Positions 1 through 7,051 of a DNA stretch of 34,985 bases are shown here, in pieces. Position numbers and translations under genes: made by a program. The notes under the pieces are model-generated. The model was not told where the DNA came from and did not search any database. It saw only the letters and a list, made by a program, of their open reading frames with translations. Every line of letters starts with the position of its first letter. Position 1 is the stretch's first letter. The stretch comes from an uncultured Parabacteroides sp. (GTDB lineage Bacteria; Bacteroidota; Bacteroidia; Bacteroidales; Tannerellaceae), in NCBI GenBank assembly GCA_937894065.1, contig CALCST010000010.1, positions 1 through 34,985 on the forward strand, read 5' to 3'.

Positions 1-4
1 GGTG

Positions 5-35
5 CAAAAGTAGAACGGATTTTTGAATCTGCAAA
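5..35 (-). promoter_or_regulatory. Bacteroides-type promoter firing off the left edge
   Basis: Read on the minus strand, TTTG (35-32) is followed by a 19-bp spacer and TACTTTTG (12-5). This matches the known Bacteroides consensus of -33 TTTG, 19-21 bp and -7 TAnnTTTG. The transcript would start at about the window edge, so the driven gene lies outside. Confidence 0.7.
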
Positions 36-270
36 ATATTTCGGGAAGAATTTTTGAATTATTTTTAAGTTTAGCTGAGTATCAGCGGAATAGAAATAAA
101 AGTTTTTTAGAGGACAAGTTGACAAGGGAAACGAGAAAATAAGTATTATAGATTTTATAAAGATATCTTAGTAAAAGAGAAATGTTTCTCTAATACTTGA
201 CTACATAGTCTCATTATAACATTAAGTTCTTTGTTTCTTAACATAAACTTGTACAATCATATTAATAAAA

Positions 271-366
271 AATATCAGCTCACCTAGGTGATTCAATCAG
301 CTCACCTAGGTGGATTGATTAGCTGACCTAGGTGAATCAATTGAACCACCTAGGTGAGCCGATATT
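271..366. repeat. Array of four 10-bp palindromes at 22-bp pitch
   Basis: The palindrome CACCTAGGTG occurs at 281-290, 303-312 and 347-356, with a one-base variant GACCTAGGTG at 325-334. All starts are exactly 22 bp apart. The 12-bp spacers are related (ending AGCT in the first two). The array as a whole is also an imperfect inverted repeat centred near 318-319: 271-297 matches the reverse complement of the right end at about 25 of 27 positions. On the minus strand the outer arm is followed by six T (267-272), so it could end ald transcription as a very long hairpin. Four sites on one face of the helix equally suit an operator array. Function is unknown. Confidence 0.85.
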
Positions 367-470
367 TGAATATATATTAAACAAACATATTACTTTGCTA
401 AACCTAGAATTATTAATTAGATAAGTCTATTTTAAAACTCTAACCAGACTCTAATAAACAAAATAATATA

Positions 471-1571
471 TCAAATACTGCAACATTCCAACCCGAAAGC
501 CTCAGCCACAGCCGGATAAACAATCTTGCCATCAACGATGTTAAGCCCCAGCTTGAAACCCGGGTCAGATTCAAGAGCTTTTTCCCAACCCATATCAGCA
601 AGTTTCAGTACATAAGGAAGAGTTGCATTTGTCAATGCCAATGTAGATGTACGGGGAACAGCTCCAGGAATATTTGCGACACAATAATGCAAAATATTTT
701 CTTCGACAAAAACCGGCTCGGCGTGAGTTGTTGGATGTGAAGTTTCAAAACATCCGCCCTGGTCGATAGCCACATCAACAAGGACACTTCCCGGACGCAT
801 CAGCTTAAGCATTTCACGATTTACCAAATGAGGAGCTTTTGCTCCGGGGATAAGAACGGCACCAATAACAAGGTCGGTAGTCGGTAATTCTTGTTCTATA
901 TTATATGTTGACGAATACATTGTTTTGACGTTCTTAGGCATTGTATCAGCGAGATAGCGAAGACGAGGCAAAGAAATATCTGCTATAGTAACATCAGCGC
1001 CCAATCCTGCTGCCATAAGAGCAGCATTATGACCAACCACACCTCCACCAAGAACCAATACTTTTCCTGGCTTTACACCGGGAACTCCACCTAACAACAA
1101 ACCATTTCCGCCTTGCGGTTTTTCCAAGAAGCGAGCACCTTCCTGAACAGACATTCGTCCGGCAACTTCGCTCATAGGAACAAGAAGAGGAAGACTGTGG
1201 TCGGGAGCCTCAACAGTTTCATAAGCTATACACGTAGCACCACTCTCCATCATAGCCAGAGTCAACGCTTTTTCTGAAGCAAAATGGAAATAGGTGAATA
1301 ATATTTGTCCTTTACGAACCAGATTGTATTCACTGCTGATTGGTTCTTTCACTTTCACAATCATTTCAGCAATTGCATATACATCTTCAATGGAAGGGAG
1401 AATCTGAGCACCGGCAGACAAATAGTCGCCATCAGGGAATCCACTGTTTTCACCGGCTGTGTGTTGCACATATACAGTGTGACCTCTTTTAACCAGCTCT
1501 TTTACTCCTGAAGGAGTCAGAGCAACTCGATTCTCATTGTTCTTGATTTCTTTTGGAACTCCTATTATCAT
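471..1571 (-). CDS. ald: Alanine dehydrogenase
   Basis: NAD-dependent cytoplasmic enzyme that interconverts L-alanine and pyruvate plus ammonia. The 366-residue product has the family's usual length. Residues at the known active-site positions are present: Arg15 in NRVALTP, Lys75 in VKVKEP and His96 in YFHFAS. A Rossmann motif (VLVLGGGVVGHNAA) follows at about residue 170, and VDVAIDQGG carries the catalytic Asp. The frame stays open upstream to 1718, but those extra 49 residues are AT-driven and unlike the family, so I chose the ATG at 1571 (MIIGVPKEIK). It lies downstream of miaB but is separated by a terminator and about 150 bp, so it should have its own promoter; I could not find a clear one. 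Confidence 0.95.
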   Translation of the reverse strand: MIIGVPKEIKNNENRVALTPSGVKELVKRGHTVYVQHTAGENSGFPDGDYLSAGAQILPSIEDVYAIAEMIVKVKEPISSEYNLVRKGQILFTYFHFASEKALTLAMMESGATCIAYETVEAPDHSLPLLVPMSEVAGRMSVQEGARFLEKPQGGNGLLLGGVPGVKPGKVLVLGGGVVGHNAALMAAGLGADVTIADISLPRLRYLADTMPKNVKTMYSSTYNIEQELPTTDLVIGAVLIPGAKAPHLVNREMLKLMRPGSVLVDVAIDQGGCFETSHPTTHAEPVFVEENILHYCVANIPGAVPRTSTLALTNATLPYVLKLADMGWEKALESDPGFKLGLNIVDGKIVYPAVAEAFGLECCSI

Positions 1572-1720
1572 AATGACAGATTTAATGGTTCTACAATTGC
1601 CTAAATATAGTAATAAAGAGCAAAAAGAAAGAAGTCGATATTTATTTTTAAGATTAAATAGTATTAGAGAAAACTTTTTGATTTTTATAAAGAAAAAAAG
1701 TGTTTTAAGGATATTCATAT

Positions 1721-1754
1721 AAAAAACGGGAAATTCCCTTATAGAATTTCCCGT
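1721..1754 (-). terminator. Rho-independent terminator of miaB
   Basis: An 11-bp perfect stem, ACGGGAAATTC (1726-1736) with GAATTTCCCGT (1744-1754), has a 7-nt loop. On the minus strand it is followed directly by a run of six T (1726-1721). It lies 15 bp past the miaB stop codon. Confidence 0.9.
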
Positions 1755-1768
1755 CGAAGATTTTTATA

Positions 1769-3139
1769 TTATTCGCTTATTGGTTCGCCAAACAAAGTTG
1801 CAGAAGTTGCACCCGTAACTCTGACATTTACAAATTGACCTACCTTATAATCTCCTTTGTCGAAAATAACTACTTTGTTCTGACTTGTTCTGCCAAACAA
1901 TTGCTCGCGTGAACGTTTGGAGAAACCTTCGACAAGCACTTCGAAAGTTTTACCTATATCTCTTTTGTTACTTTCTTCGGAGAGTTTGTTTTGCAAATCT
2001 ATCATTCCCTGAAGGCGTCTTACTTTCACATCTTCCGGGACATCGTCTTCGAGATGTTTTGCCGCATACGTTCCCGGACGTTCTGAATATTTGAAGAGAT
2101 ATGCACTATCATAGCCTACTTCACGCATAAGAGAAAGTGTCTCCTGATAGTCTTCTTCTGTTTCGGAATGGAAACCACAGAACAAATCTGTAGAGATTGC
2201 ACAATCAGGAACAATTCTCCTGATAGCCGCAATACGGTCAAGATACCATTCACGCGTGTATTTTCGGTTCATCACTTTCAATATCTTAGAGCTACCAGAC
2301 TGAGCAGGAAGATGAATATACTTACATATATTATTATGTGCAGCAATAACCCTCAGAGTTTCGTCGCTCATATCCTTAGGATGCGAAGTAACAAATCTTA
2401 TTCGCATATTAGGAGCTTCGTTTGCCACTTTTTCAAGAAGCATCGGGAAATTCACAGTTACACCATCTTTTTCGAAAGAATAAGAGTTGACATTCTGTCC
2501 GAGAAGCGTCACTTCACGGAAACCTTTCTCACGCATATCTCTTATTTCATTAAGAATGCTATCCACGTCACGGCTACGTTCTCTTCCTCGAGTATAAGGA
2601 ACGATACAATATGTACAGAAATTATTGCAACCTCTCATTATAGATACGAAACCGGAGATATGAAGTCCCGGAAGCTTCAATGGAAGCACATCCTTGTATG
2701 TTTCCTGTGTTGACAATTCTACATTGATAGCTTTCTCACCACGCTCAGCTGCACCAATCAAATTAGGCAAGTCCATGTAAGAATCAGGACCGACAACCAA
2801 ATTTACATTGTGTTCTTCCAAAAGTTTTTCTTTTACTCTTTCAGCCATACAACCAAGAACGCCGACAATCAAATCTTTCTTCTTTTTTCTCAAAGAATGA
2901 AAATACTGAAGGCGTCCGTAAATTTTTTGCTCAGCATTGTCACGAACAGAGCAAGTATTTACAAAAATTGCATCGGCATCTTCAATGTTCTCTGTCATCT
3001 CATAACCTGCCATTTGCATTACTGAAGCAACAACCTCACTGTCAGCAACATTCATCTGACAGCCATAAGTCTCAATAAACAATTTTCTTGTCTGATTGGT
3101 AGTAGATTTTAAGTCTACATCCTTTAATTCATCCATCAT
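1769..3139 (-). CDS. miaB: tRNA-2-methylthio-N6-dimethylallyladenosine synthase
   Basis: Radical SAM methylthiotransferase that adds a methylthio group to i6A37 of tRNAs reading UNN codons. The 456-residue product has the three family parts. The N-terminal UPF0004 domain has cluster cysteines at 27 (YGCQMN), 63 (NTCSVRD) and 97 (GCMAER). The radical SAM domain has CNNFCTYC (Cys171, 175, 178). A C-terminal TRAM domain covers about the last 65 residues (KTFEVLVEG to GATSATLFGE). The start is the first of two adjacent ATG codons; the second would remove one residue. The enzyme consumes SAM, which links it to metK further right. It appears monocistronic, with a terminator after it. The i6A-specific MiaB is favoured over MtaB or RimO by overall sequence, not by a test. 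Confidence 0.93.
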   Translation of the reverse strand: MMDELKDVDLKSTTNQTRKLFIETYGCQMNVADSEVVASVMQMAGYEMTENIEDADAIFVNTCSVRDNAEQKIYGRLQYFHSLRKKKKDLIVGVLGCMAERVKEKLLEEHNVNLVVGPDSYMDLPNLIGAAERGEKAINVELSTQETYKDVLPLKLPGLHISGFVSIMRGCNNFCTYCIVPYTRGRERSRDVDSILNEIRDMREKGFREVTLLGQNVNSYSFEKDGVTVNFPMLLEKVANEAPNMRIRFVTSHPKDMSDETLRVIAAHNNICKYIHLPAQSGSSKILKVMNRKYTREWYLDRIAAIRRIVPDCAISTDLFCGFHSETEEDYQETLSLMREVGYDSAYLFKYSERPGTYAAKHLEDDVPEDVKVRRLQGMIDLQNKLSEESNKRDIGKTFEVLVEGFSKRSREQLFGRTSQNKVVIFDKGDYKVGQFVNVRVTGATSATLFGEPISE

Positions 3140-3425
3140 TTTAGTAAATAAAAGTTAAATAATGATTTATATCAATTTTTTCTTTTCAAATATTTGGTGA
3201 ATAAAAAAAATTACATCATATTTGCATCAGAAAAACGTAAATTTTTTCATAGTTAAGGTTTTGGTTAATAGAGAAAGGGGTGGCTGTGAAGTTACTCCTT
3301 TTTCATTTTATATATATTCTTACAATAAATCTTCTTTTTCATATATTTAATGTAAATAATATCTGTTATATTGGGATAATATAGAATGCAGTTCGGAATA
3401 GCAAAATCAAAAACTAGTTTTTTAT

Positions 3426-3456
3426 TTTGCTCTCCACTCACCTTTCACTATATTTG
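3426..3456 (+). promoter_or_regulatory. Promoter P1 of the small membrane protein gene
   Basis: TTTG (3426-3429), a 19-bp spacer and TATATTTG (3449-3456) match the Bacteroides consensus exactly. The start site would be near 3463, giving a leader of about 95 nt to the ATG at 3559. Confidence 0.75.
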
Positions 3457-3506
3457 TACGATACAGGGTGAAACTCGGCATATCAAAAACAAAAACAAGT
3501 TTTTAT

Positions 3507-3537
3507 TTTGCCATGAACTCGCCTTTTACTATATTTT
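3507..3537 (+). promoter_or_regulatory. Promoter P2, the duplicated and slightly altered copy
   Basis: TTTG (3507-3510), a 19-bp spacer and TATATTTT (3530-3537) differ from consensus only in the last base of the -7 box. Initiation here would give a very short leader, about 14 nt. Confidence 0.5.
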
Positions 3538-3558
3538 GCTACAAAATTAATCAAAGTT

Positions 3559-3963
3559 ATGGATTACATAGGCGATTTAATGTTCATTATATTTTTGATC
3601 ATATTTGCCGTGGGCAGCTATATGACATCAAAAATGCAGAAATCAGTAAAAAAGTCAGAGTTTCCTGATGTTGAAACAGATGTTTTCGACACAGAAAATA
3701 ACGAGAATGAATTGCCGCAAAATGAAACGAGCCAGGATTTTCCACAAAGAAAACGTAAAAACAAGCGCAAAACTGTGGAGCAAAAACCTAATACAACTTT
3801 ACAGGAAACATATAATTACGAAAATAATACATATAATAATGTAAAGAGCAAGCCTTTTGAAGATTTTCCCGAATCAAACATTTCAGACAACGATTTTGCT
3901 TTGGACAGTGATGAACTAAAAAAGGCAGTAATATATTCGGAGATTCTGAATCGCAAATATTAA
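3559..3963 (+). CDS. Small single-pass membrane protein of unknown function
   Basis: I do not recognise a named family. The 134-residue product has one hydrophobic segment at about residues 7-23 (DLMFIIFLIIFAVGSYM). A basic patch (KRKNKRKT), a long polar, Asn/Glu/Asp-rich stretch and a more ordered C-terminus (ELKKAVIYSEILNRKY) follow. This suggests an N-terminal anchor with a flexible cytoplasmic tail. The gene is preceded by two Bacteroides-type promoters at proper distance, supporting it as real. It ends 10 bp before the convergent stop of the ECF sigma gene with no clear terminator between. Charged residues on both sides of the anchor leave topology uncertain. Confidence 0.7.
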   Translation: MDYIGDLMFIIFLIIFAVGSYMTSKMQKSVKKSEFPDVETDVFDTENNENELPQNETSQDFPQRKRKNKRKTVEQKPNTTLQETYNYENNTYNNVKSKPFEDFPESNISDNDFALDSDELKKAVIYSEILNRKY

Positions 3964-3973
3964 TTTGAAGCAC

Positions 3974-4531
3974 TTAACGTTCAAGCTTGCTCTTAAAAAA
4001 TTGTATTGCTTTGGATATATGTTTTTCTACAGCTGTAGTGGATATATTAAGCTTATCTGCAATTTCTCTGTTTTTCAAACCTTTCATCCTGCTTAATATA
4101 AAGACTTCGCGGCATCTTTCGGGTAATTGGGGTATTATGGAATTTACTTGCGACAACAATTCATTATACACAATGGAAGATTCTGGATTGAATTCGAAAT
4201 CGTGATTATACAACCTTTCCTCGCCTTCAAGATTTTTCAGATATTCAAGGTTTTCTGTTGTCAACAGTTCTTTGTGCTTCAGATAATTAATACATGTATT
4301 CCTTACTATGGTGAATAGCAAAGATATGAGAGCGACAGATTTTATTTCCTCTCTCCTTTCCCAAAACGCAGTGAAACATTCCTGGATTATGTCTTCTGAC
4401 GCAGATGTATCTTGTGTAAAACGATACGCATATCGTTTTAATCGAGGTGCGTATCGTTTATAAATATAATCAAAAGCAGTTTTATCTCCGTTATTTACAA
4501 GTTCAATCAGTTCATTTTCGCTTTTCATCAT
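3974..4531 (-). CDS. ECF-type RNA polymerase sigma factor
   Basis: The 185-residue product has the two-domain ECF layout. Region 2 spans about residues 10-75, including DIIQECFTAFWERREEI. Region 4 spans about 120-185, with a helix-turn-helix in GLKNREIADKLNISTTAVEKH. It resembles the Bacteroides sigma-70 expansion family that usually works with a FecR-type anti-sigma factor. Here no anti-sigma gene is adjacent. The gene is last in a minus-strand operon, and its start (4531, or 4528 at the second ATG) overlaps the mlaF stop by about 20 bp, which suggests translational coupling. The only fecR in the window is about 29 kb away. The regulon cannot be read from the sequence. Confidence 0.9.
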   Translation of the reverse strand: MMKSENELIELVNNGDKTAFDYIYKRYAPRLKRYAYRFTQDTSASEDIIQECFTAFWERREEIKSVALISLLFTIVRNTCINYLKHKELLTTENLEYLKNLEGEERLYNHDFEFNPESSIVYNELLSQVNSIIPQLPERCREVFILSRMKGLKNREIADKLNISTTAVEKHISKAIQFFKSKLER

Positions 4532-5294
4532 TCAGTTCTTTCTCTTCAACCTCCTTGACTTTCCTGAACAAGTCTGATGCAAAAATAAAATCATTAAGAG
4601 CCTGGTTGTTTGATGTGATAACATCTTCTTTTGTTCCTTGCCATTCTTTGACACCTTCCTTTATAAATACTATATTATCTCCGATATTCATTACGGAGTT
4701 CATATCGTGGGTGTTAATAATGGTCGTCATATTATATTCGACAGTAATATCATGAATCAAATCATCTATTACCAATGAGGTTTTAGGGTCAAGACCGGAG
4801 TTTGGCTCATCACAGAAAAGATATTTAGGATTCAGAGCAATGGCACGAGCAATGGCTGCACGTTTCATCATACCACCACTGATTTCAGACGGATACAGAT
4901 GTCCCGCTTCAGACAGATTAACTCTGTCAAGGCAAAACTCCGCACGTTTCAACCTCTCAGCTGCTGAATCATTAGAAAACATATCCAAAGGGAACATTAC
5001 GTTTTCCAAAACAGTCATACTGTCGAATAAGGCAGAGCCCTGAAAAAGCATACCCATTTCACGGCGCAAACTCTTAAGCTCCTTTTTACCCATTCCTGTA
5101 AGATTGCGTCCGTCATAAAGGATTTCTCCCGAATCCGGCATCATCAATCCAATGATATTTTTAATCATTACAGTTTTTCCGGAACCACTTCGTCCGATAA
5201 TAAGATTGGTTTTTCCGTCTTCAAAAACCGTGCTTATATTCTTCAAGACGGTTCTTCCCTCAAAAGACTTTATAATATTTTTTACTTCAATCAT
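4512..5294 (-). CDS. mlaF: ABC transporter ATPase, MlaF-type
   Basis: ATPase of an Mla/MCE-type lipid transporter that moves phospholipid between the inner and outer membranes. The 260-residue product has Walker A GRSGSGKT (34-41), a Q-loop (MLFQGS), the signature SGGMMKR, Walker B YLFCDEP followed by NSGLDP, and the switch His in NTHDMN. It follows mlaE with 1 bp between stop and start, so the two are surely co-translated. No MCE-domain gene (mlaD) or other mla gene is adjacent, so the remaining parts would be elsewhere. The C-terminal tail is charged (KEVEEKELNDEKRK) and overlaps the sigma gene. The pairing with an MlaE permease makes this assignment firm at family level. Confidence 0.88.
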   Translation of the reverse strand: MIEVKNIIKSFEGRTVLKNISTVFEDGKTNLIIGRSGSGKTVMIKNIIGLMMPDSGEILYDGRNLTGMGKKELKSLRREMGMLFQGSALFDSMTVLENVMFPLDMFSNDSAAERLKRAEFCLDRVNLSEAGHLYPSEISGGMMKRAAIARAIALNPKYLFCDEPNSGLDPKTSLVIDDLIHDITVEYNMTTIINTHDMNSVMNIGDNIVFIKEGVKEWQGTKEDVITSNNQALNDFIFASDLFRKVKEVEEKELNDEKRK

Positions 5295-5295
5295 T

Positions 5296-6042
5296 TTATG
5301 TCAGCATTAAGTGTGTCAAAACAACGTCGGCAAGCAAAATCATTATACTACTCATAACCACGGCATTCGTACTTGCCTTACCGACTTCAAGAGCTCCTCC
5401 TTTTACATAATATCCGAAATATGATGCTATTGAAGATATTATAAAGGCATAAACCACAGATTTTATAATGGAATACCAAATATAGAACTGATTGAAATAG
5501 AATTGCAATCCGTATTCGAAAGAAGCTGGAGTCATACCTGTGCCAGTAGAATAACTTGCTGCAATACCTCCAAGAATACCAGTAAACATACTGAATATTA
5601 CCAACACCGGGATAAAAATCATCATACCAGCCATTTTAGGCAAAATCAGGAAATTTGCAGAGTTTACTCCCATTATTTCCATTGCATCAATCTGCTCGGT
5701 TACTCGCATTGTTCCAATTTCAGATGCAATATTACTACCAACCTTACCAGCAAGAATAAGACACATAATTGAAGAAGAAAATTCCAGCAAGATAATTTCA
5801 CGGGTTGTATAACCTATGGTAAACTTAGGAATAAGAGGAGAACTGATATTCAAAGAAATCTGAATAGCAATTACTGTTCCGATAAAAACTGAAATAATGA
5901 CTACTATCCAAAGTGAATCTACTCCAAGTTTGTAAATTTCCTTTATGAGCTGCTTGAAAAACATGCTCCATCTATCCGGTATGGTGATGCACTTTTTCAT
6001 CAAAAGCACATATTCACCCATTCTGTGTAAAGCTTTGTTCAT
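5296..6042 (-). CDS. mlaE: ABC transporter permease, MlaE-type
   Basis: Inner-membrane permease of the MlaE/YrbE family. The 248-residue product has about five hydrophobic segments. It carries the family's conserved segments: GTVIAIQ early, EIGTMRVTEQIDAMEIMGVNS in the middle (the loop thought to contact the ATPase), and a C-terminal part ending in MILLADVVLTHLML. The start ATG at 6042 gives an amphipathic N-terminus of normal length. The gene heads the operon mlaE-mlaF-ECF sigma. A candidate -7 box lies at 6194-6201, implying a leader of roughly 145 nt. Confidence 0.9.
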   Translation of the reverse strand: MNKALHRMGEYVLLMKKCITIPDRWSMFFKQLIKEIYKLGVDSLWIVVIISVFIGTVIAIQISLNISSPLIPKFTIGYTTREIILLEFSSSIMCLILAGKVGSNIASEIGTMRVTEQIDAMEIMGVNSANFLILPKMAGMMIFIPVLVIFSMFTGILGGIAASYSTGTGMTPASFEYGLQFYFNQFYIWYSIIKSVVYAFIISSIASYFGYYVKGGALEVGKASTNAVVMSSIMILLADVVLTHLMLT

Positions 6043-6193
6043 TGTTATATTCGTTTCTTTGTTCTGAAAGATTCTTTTGAGTTTTTAGTTTTCGTGTTGA
6101 GAAGAAAATTCCAAACGACTCAACACTTTAACTACATATTTTCTAAAATTGCAAATCAATATAAGTATTGATTTTTCTTTTCATTTCAATTGG

Positions 6194-6201
6194 CAAAGTT
6201 A
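6194..6201 (-). promoter_or_regulatory. Candidate -7 box for the mlaE operon
   Basis: On the minus strand the sequence reads TAACTTTG (6201-6194), a match to TAnnTTTG. No TTTG lies at the expected -33 distance, so only half of the promoter is supported. Confidence 0.4.
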
Positions 6202-6249
6202 AGACATTAAATCAAATAAATTAGATAATTGCCGATTTTTAAGATTTGA

Positions 6250-6281
6250 TTTGCACAAACATATTTATTTCCGTTTCTTTG
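6250..6281 (+). promoter_or_regulatory. Promoter of lptB
   Basis: TTTG (6250-6253), a 20-bp spacer and TTTCTTTG (6274-6281), one base off TAnnTTTG. The transcript would begin near 6288, which rules out the ATG codons at 6251 and 6287 and favours 6305. Confidence 0.5.
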
Positions 6282-6304
6282 CAAACATGAATAATGAAAG
6301 ATCT

Positions 6305-7051
6305 ATGGAAGAACAAATGATACTCCGCACGGAGGATTTGGTAAAAAAATATAGAACCCGTACAGTTGTCAATCACGTTTCAATCAATGTGAAACAAGGT
6401 GAGATTGTTGGATTGCTTGGTCCTAATGGAGCCGGAAAAACAACCACTTTCTATATGACAGTTGGGCTTGTCACTCCCAATGCCGGAAAAATATTCCTTA
6501 ATGACAAGGAAATAACCAAATATCCGGTTTATATGCGTGCCAGAAACGGTATCGGTTATTTGGCTCAGGAAGCTTCCATTTTCAGAAAAATGACAGTTGA
6601 AGACAATATTCGCTCTGTATTGGAAATGACTGACACAACAAAAGAATACCAAGCCGAGAAACTGGAAAGTCTGTTAACAGAATTTGGTTTGCACAAAGTT
6701 CGCAAGAATTTAGGAGACCAGCTTTCCGGAGGTGAACGCCGACGTGCAGAAATTGCCCGCTGTCTGGCTATCAACCCAAAGTTTATCATGCTTGACGAAC
6801 CTTTTGCCGGTGTGGACCCAATTGCTGTTCAGGATATTCAGAGTATCGTAGCTAAACTGAAACACAGGAATATCGGAATCCTTATCACAGACCACAACGT
6901 GTATGAAACATTGAGTATCTGCGACAGAGCTTATCTGCTTTTCGAAGGAAAGGTTCTTTTCCAGGGAACTGCAGAACAGCTTGCCGAAAACGAAATTGTT
7001 CGTGAAAAATATTTGGGTAAAGACTTTATATTGCGTAAGAAAGATTTGTAA
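6305..7051 (+). CDS. lptB: LPS export ABC transporter ATPase LptB
   Basis: Cytoplasmic ATPase that powers extraction of lipopolysaccharide from the inner membrane with LptF and LptG. From the ATG at 6305 the product is 248 residues. Walker A is GPNGAGKT (39-46), the signature is LSGGERRRAEIARCL, and Walker B is FIMLDEPFAGVDPI with the LptB-typical continuation. The H-loop is in ITDHNV. The frame is open to 6251, but the extra residues lie upstream of the predicted transcript start. A later ATG at 6317 (MILRTEDLVKKY) is also possible. The lptF/G/A/C genes are not nearby. The stop codon abuts the stop of the convergent gene with no bases between. Confidence 0.92.
   Translation: MEEQMILRTEDLVKKYRTRTVVNHVSINVKQGEIVGLLGPNGAGKTTTFYMTVGLVTPNAGKIFLNDKEITKYPVYMRARNGIGYLAQEASIFRKMTVEDNIRSVLEMTDTTKEYQAEKLESLLTEFGLHKVRKNLGDQLSGGERRRAEIARCLAINPKFIMLDEPFAGVDPIAVQDIQSIVAKLKHRNIGILITDHNVYETLSICDRAYLLFEGKVLFQGTAEQLAENEIVREKYLGKDFILRKKDL

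Larger units (their letters stand above)
1..470. other. Non-coding stretch left of ald
   Basis: I see no credible gene here. It holds a leftward promoter at 5-35 and a four-unit palindrome array at about 271-366. The rest is AT-rich and featureless by eye. The ald stop codon is at 471-473 on the minus strand, so 366-470 is the ald 3' flank. No separate ald terminator is visible unless the array itself serves as one. Confidence 0.7.
3391..3541. repeat. Tandem duplication of a palindromic promoter, 82-bp offset
   Basis: Copies at about 3391-3459 and 3473-3541 are roughly 80% alike by eye, both running from TCGG through a CAAAA/TTTTG palindrome to CTATATTT. In the left copy, 3401-3430 is a 30-bp palindrome centred on ACTAGT with a single mismatched pair (14 of 15 pairs). 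The right copy has a decayed form. In both copies the right arm of the palindrome ends in the -33 TTTG element. Confidence 0.8.
3140..3558. other. 419-bp divergent intergenic region between miaB and a small membrane protein gene
   Basis: The half next to miaB (3140-3390) is AT-rich, and I found no full minus-strand promoter in it. The half next to the plus-strand gene (3391-3541) holds a tandem duplication carrying two promoters, described separately. No convincing gene is present. A plus-strand frame from 3468 runs over the promoter repeat and then overlaps the real gene in another frame, so I left it out. Confidence 0.6.

Noticed and set aside
271..366. CRISPR array
   Set aside because: The repeated core is only 10 bp with 12-bp related spacers, far below repeat and spacer sizes of any CRISPR type, and no cas gene is present.
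1572..1718. N-terminal extension of ald by 49 residues
   Set aside because: The extra part is AT-driven, lacks family similarity, and the ATG at 1571 gives exactly the known alanine dehydrogenase start and active-site numbering.
2168..2713. 181-codon open frame on the plus strand inside miaB
   Set aside because: It is fully antisense to a well-conserved gene, has no promoter of its own and gives a sequence of low protein-like character.
3468..3668. Plus-strand open frame overlapping the duplicated promoter
   Set aside because: It runs through promoter repeats and then out of frame into the real gene at 3559.
6251..6304. Earlier lptB starts at 6251 and 6287
   Set aside because: Both lie upstream of, or at, the predicted transcript start, and the added residues are not typical of LptB.
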